Assembly (NCBI GenBank): GCA_015680685.1
Contig: MNCI01018080.1
Span: forward strand, 199,168 to 263,167
Direction of reading: 5' to 3'
Source: Gnetum montanum
Lineage: Eukaryota > Streptophyta > Gnetopsida > Gnetales > Gnetaceae
Length of the DNA stretch: 64,000 nucleotides
Shown here: positions 36,501-47,000 of the stretch, piece by piece
How positions within the stretch are numbered: position 1 is the first letter of the stretch
Layout of the letters: every line of letters starts with the position of its first letter
The notes under the pieces: model-generated
Databases searched by the model: none
Seen by the model: only the letters and a program-made list of their open reading frames with translations
Told to the model about the DNA's origin: nothing
Position numbers and translations under genes: made by a program

Positions 36501-38854
36501 AGACCACTTACATTCCATTCAATTTTTTAAATTTCCACTTTGGACAATAGTTGTGGGGTTGTCATCTTTTATACTTAGGCACCAAACTCTATTTTTGCAT
36601 TTTTCTTATAATTTTTAAAAGTTTTTACTGTTTTCTACATTCTTTAATATCTTTTCTATTCTTTAATTTCTTATCATTTTTCATTCTTTAATATCTTTCA
36701 AATTCTTTATACATTTTTCTTTTCTTACCTATTTCTCATTTTTTCTATAGTTTTATCATTTTTCATGTACATATTTTTGTTGAGATTTCTAATAAAATGT
36801 AAAGGAATAAATAAGATGTAGTTGAAATAATAAGAATCTTACCTTATGTTATCAAATCACTAAAGGATCAAATATATATATAATGAGATCACATCATCCA
36901 TCCACTCACTTCTAATAATAAGAGGTTTTTACCATAGACATAATGATATTCTTTACATAATAAAACTAAAATAAACCAATGATCATTATGCCTATATGAA
37001 AAAGTGAAGAACCAAGTGGGAATGAAAAGGGTGTGACATTAAAGAGATTTGTGGATTCTCTAAAGCTACTACTCTAAGTCTTATTATGTTGTTAAGTTGT
37101 ATTATTTACTTAAGCTCTAACGAAAAGTGGAAGTGTGTTCTAAGATAAGTGTTGCCTTATCATGTCACTGAAAAGACAAGTTACCCATGCTTGAAGGTAG
37201 TTTTCTAGTAAGTTTAACATAATAATAACATAATAACTACAAATAATAAAAATTTCTAGGAGTTTCACTAGAAAGACATCTTACCCATGCCTAAAGGTAG
37301 GTGAATTCTTAGAGATTTCAAAGTTTCTTGGACTTGTATTCATTACGGGGATAGAAAGACATGTAACCCATGCCTCAAGGCATTCCTCTATCCAATGGCC
37401 AAGTCTACTTTCAAATAAACTATGTAGTTAATAAAATGTTTCTTTGTACTTCATTCCCAAGTAATTATAGTTCTTGTAATCCTGATAATTTTATGATTGT
37501 CAATTTTGGAATTGTACACTGTGATGTCACTAGTAAGTAGCATGGACTTAGTTTCGATCTTGGATGGAAAGGCTAATGATCTTTTTAACCATGTATTGCA
37601 CATAGAATCCATTATGCTTATGGTAAGACACCTTACATTTTGTTTTTTGCAATCCCTACTACTACCATCCCACCTCACTGTTATATATAATTATAATTTG
37701 ATGGTTTTATATAATATAATGTTATTTTCTTATTAAGGAAATATTAATATATGTATGTTGGAAAACAAGTATGATTTATATTTAACTCCTTGAGTGCCCA
37801 TGGACACTTGTAGGTGTGGTTATACAAGGGCATTAAAGGTAGGAGCCTACTTTGGGAAGGACCCACTTGTATAACTCTTGTGCTTCATACTTGATGACCA
37901 ATTCCACATCATCTTATACCTCCTAAATACTTAAGCAATCGTTGTTATTTTTGTACATATTCATATTCATTTATAAGTTAAAAATTTTGAAAAAACCATC
38001 TCCTAAAAGCTTAATTGACTTACCTTGCCCAAACTCCTTTTACATACTTTTGACAATAAATTCCTGTCTCCTAAGCATCATCTATGATCAAGAATCCTTT
38101 GGATCATCTTTACACCTTTTAGACAAACCATTCCATTCTCTTTTTTTTCTATCAAATTTGACAAAAATTTTGAAAATTTCAACGATGGTATCATAGATAT
38201 GATATATAAGATTCTACGATATTACATCAATGAAGTTTCATCTACAATATCAACCTTCTAAAAATCTATATATATGTATGGATCGTTAGGAAAATTTTTC
38301 ATTTCCTCATTTCATGCATAAGGAGTTCATGCTATTTTTCTAACTTCCAAACTTCATAGCTCCATATCTTTCTCACCACACGTTCAATTTAAGCCATTCT
38401 TAAATCCTTTTGCTCACAGAATGACCATCTCAGTTATGGGAAAAGTGTTGTGTGTAGTTTTTTACAAATTGCACTAAATTTTTCTAATGTATTAAAGAAC
38501 AATTAAGAGTAAGAACAATGAGAGATAATCACATTCCGATCTAATAAAAGCTAATAAACTTATATTTCTTTTCAAATGATCATTCAAATATGTTTTAAAT
38601 AATAAATTGAATATTGCGATAGGTTGTTCAAGATAAAATTTGCTTCTAATTGCTAGAAATTATTCAATTAAGGGTTTTTCTTATAAAGGGTTTTGTTCAA
38701 GTAGAAAATTCATCTAACTTCACAATCCAATTTAAAAATAAAATTAATTATATCTAATACTTTTGATCAAAACCCAAAATCCTATAAATGGTTATGAACT
38801 ATTAGAAATTTTTCCTAGAATATTTGAGCAATCTTAAAATTCATATGATCGTAG
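36501..38854 (+). other. post-pol spacer, internal promoter-like block and leader of E3
   Basis: Non-coding. It contains three spaced copies of a GACATGTNACCCATGC..AAGGTAG motif (near 37166, 37266 and 37346), GGTAAGACACCTTAC near 37622, the 57-nt hairpin (37819-37875), a U3-like block GATGGTATCATAGATATGAT to TCTACGATATTACATC (38184-38247), the TATA box CTATATATATG (38266-38276), and a leader with CATAGCTCCATATC-type sequence. It ends ATCGTAG directly before the ATG at 38855. Confidence 0.6.
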
Positions 38855-40132
38855 ATGCCACCAAAGAGACCTGGAGTTAGAGGATTGTCACAACCAAGGG
38901 AGAAAAGAGGCAAAGAATAAGACATAGAACAAACTCCTCCTATGAAGCAAGAGGTAAAATCCTATAGTATTCATCAATCCACACCTGCAACAAGACAATC
39001 TGTGCAAGCAGAAGTTGATGCACCACCAGGTCTAGAACAAGGACAATGCACCAGACTAGATAGCATTATTTAGAAATAAATAGATTAGTCAACTAATAAC
39101 CAAATAAAAATGGAGATGGAAAAGGAGAAAGCAATGTGGAACGTCTCAATAGCAGAAACTCAAACGTACACACAAGCTAAGGTCATTGTTGCACTAGAAG
39201 AGGAGAATAGAATAATTGCTACAGGGAATTTAAGGTTGATGGACATTGAGAAACAAAAGAACATACTGAAAGAGAGCATTCATCAACTTTGAGAGTAGTT
39301 CATAGAGTCAACCTTGATATCGAACAACTAGCTCATGAAAATAGGACTCTATTAATGAAAGAAATATGTGTCATTCAACAAAAATTAACTATTAAAATCA
39401 ATGCATGAAAAAACAAGGCCAAGAAGCATGAGAGGCTCAAAGACCACTACAAAGATCAAGTGGACATGTATAACTAGATTAATGAGGAAAAATTCAAATG
39501 GCCAAAGCCAGAATCAGTTCAATCACAAAATGGACAATTAATTGGAAACCCATCCTAGAAAGCCTTGTTCACACTTATCAAGCTAAGCTAAAAAATAAAA
39601 ACCTATAGATAGAAGATCTAACAAAGTACATGGAGTTAGCAAATCTCTGATATGCTAACTTAGCGATGTTGACAATAGGTAGACCTAGGATAGAGTTGGA
39701 GAAACAGGTAGATAAGGTATATTTCATGTATAAAAAAGAGTTTGTAGATAGAAAGATGCATAAAAATAGTTCCATATCACAAACTCTGAATGAGAAGTAG
39801 TCAAGTCTAGCTACCAAGGTCAGAAAGATGTAGCAACAAACCTAGCTAGGAGGATGACAAATTTTCAAGAGCTACAAAAGATGGCTAGAGCTTTTGAGGT
39901 AGAAATGACATAGTTTGCAAAATGGTATGTCAAAGCCAATAAGATATTTTCATAATTACCATGTTCTTAGAAAATACTGACTCTTGCAAACATCACTGGA
40001 TTTGCATGGACAATACATGATCCCAAAACAGAGGAAGAAAAGCCCAAATTGCTACTAAACCAATAACAATTACAAAAGCTAAATAATAAAGGCAAAAGGC
40101 CAATGAAAGAGCCACCACCACCTAGAATATGA
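38855..40132 (+). pseudogene. post-pol ORF of E3 (short form)
   Basis: The start is MPPKRPGVRGLSQPREKRGK. The coiled-coil core at 39110-39292 reads EKEKAMWNVSIAETQTYTQA, then LTKYMELANL.YANLAMLT (dot is a stop) near 39630, and the C-terminus NITGFAWTIHDPKTEEEK near 39985, with a Pro-rich end. It lacks the plant-transposon-like domain, as B does. The segment from start to stop is 426 codons. It keeps one frame in the matched blocks but has several stops (TAG, TAA, TGA), many at likely Gln, Trp or Arg positions. Confidence 0.65.
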
Positions 40133-40371
40133 AGATATCTACATCATGCTTAGTTTTATTTTGCTTTGTTTTGTTTTTTTCATATGTGTCAATCATGTGT
40201 TGCATAATAATTTTGTAACACCACTCAAACCAAGATACAACATTCATAGGAGAGTCAATGATGTAAATATATGTCATGATGTCAAGTCTATTTAACCCCA
40301 TAAATTTGTAAAAGACTCTATCCTTCTTTTGTTTGAACTCGAGTATGAGTTTTCAATTAATTGTGGGCGTA

Positions 40372-40885
40372 TGATGAAACATTTTATCATGCAAACTACA
40401 ATATCATATCTACGATATCATAGATGTGAAATCGTAGCCTTACATATGCCATCATAGATATGATGTAGTGGGTCATTGTCATGCCTATAAATGCCAATCC
40501 ATCGCATCAAAAACAAGTTTTTGCCCAACACTTGATGAAATTTTTACAATTTGTTTTCTCAAAGCTAGAGTTAGTGTAAATGCCCATAGTGTGGTGAATT
40601 ACAATTATATGAAATCTTTATTCAAGTAGATTATTCCTACACACAATTCATAAATGGCAATAAAGATCAAGATTGTTCTTCATTATTGCAACTTATCACT
40701 TAGAATAGATTTACTTTTCCATATTGTTGTTTATTTTTACTAAGTCATTTACAATTCCAATGCTTATTAGCAAGGTGGAATAAGTATCATTAGTTTCCAG
40801 CATGAAGTACAATTGTTTGATAACCCAGTAGTGACTTTACTTGATTTGCTTAGTAATAAAGTTACTTGGTAAACCTAGTATAGGC
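40372..40885 (+). repeat. 3' LTR of E3, truncated
   Basis: It starts TGATGAAACATTTTATCATG after a short purine tract (TGTGGGCGTA). U3 repeats are at 40400-40460, with the TATA box GCCTATAAATGC near 40480. It matches the 5' LTR up to about AAAGTTACTTGGTA (near 40873) and then breaks into D's post-pol ORF, so about 350 bp of the 3' end are missing. Confidence 0.8.
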
Positions 40886-40929
40886 CTCTTTGTTTGGCCA
40901 ACTCTTTCAATCAACAAAAACTAGTACTT

Positions 40930-41276
40930 TGGGGAAATATACTAATTTTAGCACAAGCAAGAAGATGACATAGTCAAGATTAAAGGAATTACAGTGTGCT
41001 CAATTGTGGATGTTATTGTTGCAATGATAGGGTTACCTAATGTGTGCACAGAAACTGTTATGATCACCACTCGATCTGATCATAATACCAAATGTTTATG
41101 GTTGGAGAGAGCTTATGGAGATATGGAAAACTAGTATGGGCTCTTATCAGCAGCATAAAAGATCTATTTCAAGATAGGAACCTACCACATCTACCCCACT
41201 AAGTGCTTGAACAAAAAATCAACCTATGCATCTAGAGGAAGTGCCATATTCAATGTAAAGTATCCAACCAACATAG

Positions 41277-41314
<38 letters not shown>

Positions 41315-43319
41315 GATCTCATGATAATTTGAGGAAAAACAAAATAACAAACCAATGCTTCCATTTCCATACCTCATTAAGAAGCTTTGTAGGTGGGCTA
41401 GCATACTAGGGTACACAAGTAATATGATTAGGAAGGCTCATTATGTACCATTTGCTAAAATAATGAAGCTACTACTAGCGAAAAAGAATCAAGTGAAATC
41501 ACCTCCTAACACTAAAGTTCCATAAAGCATACCTATAGTAGAAATGGGTGGTGCAAGACCAAGTACTTGTGTTCCTGTAATAGATCATGGATTCTACCAT
41601 CTAGTGATAAGCCATCTACAGGTGATGTCATAGGTTGTAAGTTGGAGGGTTGAAGACTTTTGACAATGCTTAAGAACATCATTTAGTGAGCCTAAAGTCT
41701 CCAAGGATCCAACATCAAGAAGAATTTCAGTGCAACCTATAAGGGATTACTAAACTACATAGATTTCTAGAAATCTAGCTACATTCACCCTTGCATCTAC
41801 TGATGAGATCACAATCTTGATTATGCCCTACGAAGGCTAGGAAGATGCCCCCAAGGATGTTGTAGATTATGTAAGCATTATCTTGAATGTTCTTATGGCT
41901 CCCATTCCTGACTTTACTAGTGGCTAGAATTTTTAGGAACTTGCAAGTGTTGGAGGAGTTGGTGGATCAATGTGTAGCTAAGCACGAGGATGCCTTGGAC
42001 TGATTACTCCAAATTGGCGAAACTGTCCAAAACATTTTCAAAATCCTTGAAAATGTCACAGTAGTTTAATCTAAACTAATTTCAGTCAAGTGAATGTTGG
42101 TGCTCACTAAGACCTAATTACAACATGCATAGTTAAAAGTTTAGCAATTACAAGATGAGCTGGTCCAACTTTGTACTCAACTACAAGATCCAGTTAGGTT
42201 AATAACACCAAAATTGCTTGGTGACTTTAGAACTAAATATGTCTAATGTCTAACTCCCAAGAAATACCAACTAGAAATGAAACAAGAGAAGGCCACATGG
42301 GATACATTTGCTGCTAATGCTAGGGTCTATGCCTTACAAAAAAACATCATCATGTTGGAGGAAAAGAACAAAGGGCTTAGCAAAGAATAGAAGGTTGACA
42401 CAAGTAGCAAACACAAAAAAAAGCAACTCAAAACTTAGCTAAGTCACCTTTGGGAATAATTTGTAAAGGTAGATGCTAGTATTAAAATGTTAGCATGAGA
42501 GAATAGCAATCTATCCATGTCAAACATTTGTGTGTTGCAACAAATGTCCACAATTGAAATTAGGAACTAGATAAATAAGGCCATCAAGTAGAACATGCTT
42601 AAAAGACATTATAGGGCATAGGTGGACCTCCAAAAGGAGATCAATGAGAAGGAAACTAGAATAGCCAAGGCCCACATCATGCTACTTTGCAACAAACTAC
42701 TAATGTTGTCTATAAAAGCATTCTTAATGAACTTACCACAATACACCAAGCAGAAATCAAAACTAAGAACCTATGAATAAAAGAGCTAACACACTACATG
42801 GAGCTCACCAACCTTAGATATGCTAATCTTGCCATTTTTGCAACTAGTCATCCTAAAAATAAAGTAGAGAAATAAGCTACAGTAACATTCCCTTTGTTTG
42901 ACCATGAGAACAAGCTACACAATGAGACAAAGAGGAAGTTGCAAGTAGCACAACTAATGCTAGAGATCCTTTGAACCAAATAGATCTAGCAATGTGATAT
43001 TGCAAAGCATCTAGTGAAGAGATTGACTAAGTACTAGGAGCTAAAGAAAAAAGTTAGAGCAATTAATGTTGAGTGAAAATTGTTCATTGCTTGGTTTGTA
43101 CAAGCTAATAAACTATTTTCCAATCTGCCATAACATCCAAACAACTACCAACCTAGCCAATCTTTCTTGGACCATTGATGGTCCATGGAGAGGCATTGAG
43201 AAGTACTAGACAATCCTCAATCATTTCTACATTAAGGATCAAGTTGCTAATCTACCACAAAAGCCACCATGGTAGGAGGAGCCACCACTACTTGGAACAA
43301 CATAAAGGCCTATTGTTGA
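40930..43319 (+). pseudogene. post-pol ORF of element D (long form, degenerate)
   Basis: A long-form copy joined directly to E3's 3' LTR. It reads IKGITVCSIVDVIVAMIGLP near 40980, then KIYFKIGTYHIYPTKCLNKK near 41160, PMLPFPYLIKKLCRWASIL near 41360 (plant-transposon-like domain), KQEKATWDTFAANARVYALQ near 42285, a long coiled-coil stretch, and a decayed C-terminus ending at 43319. A (TC) microsatellite of about 35 bp at 41279-41313 sits inside the domain. The gag-pol part of D is absent. Confidence 0.65.
41279..41313. repeat. (TC)n microsatellite
   Basis: About 17 uninterrupted TC units, inside D's degenerate extra ORF, where they read as a Leu-Ser repeat. Confidence 0.95.
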
Positions 43320-43527
43320 AAAAGGTTTTATAAACCTACAATTTTGTAAGCCTTTTTTATATGTGTTTAGTCTTTAGTCATTTTGTAAACCACTCAAATA
43401 AATAATGTAATGTAGCACTCAAGTCAGTTAGTCAATCAATTAGTCGAGTCGCCTCCATAATTTTGTAACAAACTCTATCTCAATTTTGTTCAACCCAAGG
43501 AAAAGTTGTTATTCAACTATGGGGGTA

Positions 43528-44398
43528 TGATGAAACATTTTCTACAAGGGCTACAAAATCGTAGCAAAGACATTATAACTGTCATTTTGTATGCTTTCGT
43601 ACGACATTGCAAATACAACATATCCAAGGGTGGTGAAGTCTATAAATACTAATCACCTACCACATGAATACACTATTTTGGTTTCATAGTAACAAAACTC
43701 TTGCAATTTCATTCCATAGAAGTTAAAATTTGTCAATGAGTGCCTACAACGTGGTATGAATTAATTGAACGAAGTTTTTATTTGAATGCTATGTACCTAG
43801 ACACATTACATGATTGGTACTAAAGATCGAGATTATTCTATCCCATTGCACACTTTGACATAGCATAGAATTTACATTTAATGCATTGTATTTCCATGTC
43901 AATTAGCTTAAGCTTTACTACATTGCACACTTAGTTAATAATTTATGTTTCATCACCCATTGTTTACAAGTTTTGAGCATAAATATGTTAATGTTTGGTA
44001 ATCCCAACAATGTGCCACTTGGTATACCTAGTAACGGACACTTCCTAACTCATCGATGTTAGCGTAAATTCTAGATATGTACGGCAGGCAAGCTAAGAAC
44101 ATATGCTCATTGCATAGGCTAAATTAGATTTACTTTTTACACTCTTAAGGTTAAATTACAATTTAATGTTTTAATATTTTATAATTATTTACCATGGCCT
44201 ATACAACATTAATATCATACCTAAATTGTACTCAACCATATGTATTAAGAGCTACACTTGTACAGTTACGAAGATAGCGACCTACAATCGAATGCTTAGC
44301 TATTTAAACACCACACATCTAGTACACAAATTATAATCAAGTCACTTGCATACACATGATTTATATGATTGGGCATTGGGATGGCTTGCTGCACATCA
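43528..44398 (+). repeat. 3' LTR of element D
   Basis: It starts TGATGAAACATTTTCTACAA after the purine tract TATGGGGGTA and ends GCACATCA; 871 bp. The TATA box TCTATAAATACTAATC is near 43650. Length, ends and layout match the E3 5' LTR. Confidence 0.75.
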
Positions 44399-44871
44399 AC
44401 TATCATTTTTTATTGGATCTTCCTCTCCTATAAAAGTTGCTATTTCACTAAACCTCAAATTCTTTTGATATTTTAATTCAAGCATGGATTTTGCAAGTGA
44501 TGCAAATGTTATTAAGACTAGGATTATTCTCCTTACTAACAATTAATCTTCCTTTCTTAATTTTTCAAAACATTATTCAATTCTAAGTTTGTACAACTGA
44601 ATAGTATCCTAAAATTGGAAAGTCTCACTTTCCATGTTATTTTTCTTGTTTTTCATTTCCTTCTTAAATATACAATGTACTCTAAATTTTTTGCATTATT
44701 TTTGAAGTGTCCGTATTACATTTTCTGTGAACGTGCTCTTCCGTAAATGTGATGCGTCTCGCTGACCGAACTTAAACTCAGTCTGCTGTTTCCATTCATT
44801 CATTCATTCATCCGCCTGCTAAACCCTAAACCTGCGAAAAACAATAAGCTGCGGAGGAACGGCATTGCACC
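44399..44871 (+). promoter_or_regulatory. promoter and leader of the GTPase gene, with telo-box
   Basis: Upstream region of the GTPase gene. A (CATT)n run is at 44792-44811. An AAACCCTAA telo-box lies at 44821-44829, about 45 bases before the ATG; this motif is common in leaders of plant translation and ribosome-assembly genes. A possible TATA-like TAAATATA is near 44666. The start of transcription cannot be read from sequence. The left half (44399-44640) shows nothing specific. Confidence 0.5.
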
Positions 44872-46752
44872 ATGTTTGGTTCCGCAAGAAATCGTATGTG
44901 CGTGGCACTTGGGAGGCTCAGAAATGCCACCAAGTCCCCTCTCCCTGCATCTGCATCTGCATCTGCATCGCATTCCTGGAATGCATCTCGCACAAACATC
45001 AACATCCGCCATTCTTGGCACTTTCTCTGCACTACGAGGTATGGAGTTCCGATTTTTTCCCGAGTCTTGGCAAAGCCAATTTTCTGTGATGCCACACACT
45101 CCCAATTATCATCTTCATTGCTATCCGATACTTCAAACGATTCGAACAACAAGAGTAGCGCAAACGCAGAATCGACAGAAGCCAAGACATGCCCAGGCTG
45201 TGGCGTGAATATGCAAAGTCAAGATCCTAAGGCGCCCGGATTCTTTCAGAAACCCACCAACAAGAAGAAGAAGCAGAAGAATAAGAAGAACCCCAACTCC
45301 TCAAAAATTTGGGTGGACCCGCAAGAACTTCCACCTGAATTGCAGATCCAGTTGGCTTCCCAAGAGACCGAAAAGTCCGAATCCGAGGTTTCCAATTCGT
45401 CAAACCAGGAAAGTGGAAATCCCAAACTGCAACAAGGAAGGCCTACTGTGTGCGCTCGTTGCCATTCACTGCGCAATTACGGCAAAGTTAAAGACGAGGG
45501 CCTGGAAAATCTGCTGCCTGCATTTGATTTTAATGCCACGATTGGTCCCAAGTTGATGAAAAGCAGCGGCGCCAGATGCACTGTTGTTATGGTGGTGGAT
45601 GTTGCAGATTTTGATGGGTCTTTTCCCAGAAGGGTAGCTTCTTTGATAGGCAGGGTCATGGAGGAAGGCCAGTCTGATTGGAAAGAGGGCAAATCTGGTA
45701 ATGTTCCGAGGCTATTGCTTGTTGCCACAAAACTTGATTTGCTCCCCACGGATGTGACTCCTGAAAGGCTTGACAAGTGGGTTAGGCAAAGAGCTCGTTT
45801 TGGAGGTGCTGAAAAGCTCCATGGTGTTCATCTTGTAAGTGCTCACAAGGGCTGGGGTATTGCTAATCTGGCGGAGCATATCAAGGAGCTGACTGGAATC
45901 AGGGGCCACGTGTGGGTAATTGGTGCCCAGAATGCTGGAAAATCCACTCTCATCAACGCAATTGGAAAGCATGCTGGAGGAAAAATTAGCCATCATCATC
46001 TCACAGAGGCACCTGTGCCTGGCACTACTTTGGGGATTATGAGGATTGATGGTATTTTGGGTGGTAATAAGACTAAGCTTTTTGACACTCCTGGATTGTT
46101 GCATCCTTATCAGATTGGGACACGGCTAAGTTTAGATGAACAGAGGCTTATGCAGATCAGGAAGCAGCTCAAGCCCAAGACTTACAGGCTGGTTGCAGGC
46201 CACTCTGTTTATATTGGTGGATTAGCAAGAGTGGATATACAGCATTGTGACGTGGGCTCTGTTTATGTGAGTGTTTGGGCTTCACCGTGTGTGCCCTTGC
46301 ATATGGGGAAGATTGAGAATGCAGATTCTCTGAAAGAGAATCATTTTGGGACAAGGTTGCAGCCTCCTCTGGGAGCACATAGAGTTAGGGAACTTGGGGA
46401 ATGGAAGCCAAGGGAATTCAGGATTTCAGGGAATAGTTGGGAATTCAATTCCATGGATGTTGCTGTTGCTGGACTTGGCTGGCTGTCATTTTCTCTCAAG
46501 GGTGAAGTAACTTTATCTGTATGGACATATGATGGCATTGATGTAACATCACGGAGTGCTTTGATTCTTCATAGAGCAAAAATTTTTGAAGACCATGGAT
46601 TCACCGTCTCTGAGGTGGTTTCCCAGGCTGATAAACAGAAACAGCAGAAAGAGAAGATTTCTAAAGTGGAAATCTCTAAAGAGGCTGCAAGTAAGAAGTG
46701 TGGAGACATCAAAGAATACATTGTTAGCAAGCAGAAAATCATGAAGAGCTAG
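44872..46752 (+). CDS. BPG2-like: BPG2-family circularly permuted GTPase (YqeH/NOA1-like), organelle-targeted
   Basis: The only intact gene: 626 codons with no intron. Residues 1-72 contain no Asp or Glu and are rich in Arg, Ser and Ala, as in a plastid or mitochondrial transit peptide. A split zinc finger follows (C107-PG-C110 and C194-AR-C197). The G motifs are in permuted order: G4 TKLD (286-289), G5 SAHKG (323-327), G1 GAQNAGKST (351-359), G2 Thr in PGTTLG (384-388), G3 DTPG (405-408). This order defines the YqeH/NOA1/BPG2 group. After the GTPase come a beta-rich C-terminal domain (about 440-575) and a Lys-rich tail. From memory, the spacing and segments such as WKEGKSGNVPR fit the second Arabidopsis BPG2-like gene (At4g10620) better than BPG2 itself. 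Family members bind organelle ribosomal RNA and assist ribosome assembly. The first in-frame ATG is used, as the transit peptide starts there. Codon use and GC stand out from the repeats. Confidence 0.93.
   Translation: MFGSARNRMCVALGRLRNATKSPLPASASASASHSWNASRTNINIRHSWHFLCTTRYGVPIFSRVLAKPIFCDATHSQLSSSLLSDTSNDSNNKSSANAESTEAKTCPGCGVNMQSQDPKAPGFFQKPTNKKKKQKNKKNPNSSKIWVDPQELPPELQIQLASQETEKSESEVSNSSNQESGNPKLQQGRPTVCARCHSLRNYGKVKDEGLENLLPAFDFNATIGPKLMKSSGARCTVVMVVDVADFDGSFPRRVASLIGRVMEEGQSDWKEGKSGNVPRLLLVATKLDLLPTDVTPERLDKWVRQRARFGGAEKLHGVHLVSAHKGWGIANLAEHIKELTGIRGHVWVIGAQNAGKSTLINAIGKHAGGKISHHHLTEAPVPGTTLGIMRIDGILGGNKTKLFDTPGLLHPYQIGTRLSLDEQRLMQIRKQLKPKTYRLVAGHSVYIGGLARVDIQHCDVGSVYVSVWASPCVPLHMGKIENADSLKENHFGTRLQPPLGAHRVRELGEWKPREFRISGNSWEFNSMDVAVAGLGWLSFSLKGEVTLSVWTYDGIDVTSRSALILHRAKIFEDHGFTVSEVVSQADKQKQQKEKISKVEISKEAASKKCGDIKEYIVSKQKIMKS
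44946..44973 (+). repeat. in-frame hexanucleotide repeat in transit peptide
   Basis: Four GCATCT/GCATCG units encode the alternating Ala-Ser run at residues 26-33. Unit number could vary without shifting the frame. Confidence 0.9.
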
Positions 46753-47000
46753 TCAAGGCTGTATCGAGTCATTGAGGTGTATGGCCACTCTCAATGAGAA
46801 GAAGTTTGTACATGTAACATTTTAAGTTTTTCCTTTTCCTATGTTGTGTTTTTCTTTTTTCAAAAAAAAAAATTCTTGGGCGACTACTGACTCGTCATTG
46901 TTCAAAAGGGAAACCGATAGAAACTTCGGACTGTCTTTACAAAGATAGTCTTTGTCAAATCAGAATTACTGATAACTTTCAAAAATAAACTTGTTCTGCA
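46753..47000 (+). other. 3' flank of the GTPase gene
   Basis: TGTA-rich sequence (46806-46820) and an AATAAA at 46984-46989 are plausible 3'-end signals. A run of 11 A lies at 46862-46872. Confidence 0.4.

Noticed and set aside
44800-46538. Several ORFs of 65-130 codons on the minus strand and in other plus frames over the GTPase gene
   Set aside because: Shadows of a GC-richer real coding frame; none has family signatures.
46862-46872. Poly(A) run as proof that the GTPase gene is a retrocopy
   Set aside because: No flanking target duplication found and the leader has its own telo-box; an 11-base A run is common in AT-rich DNA.
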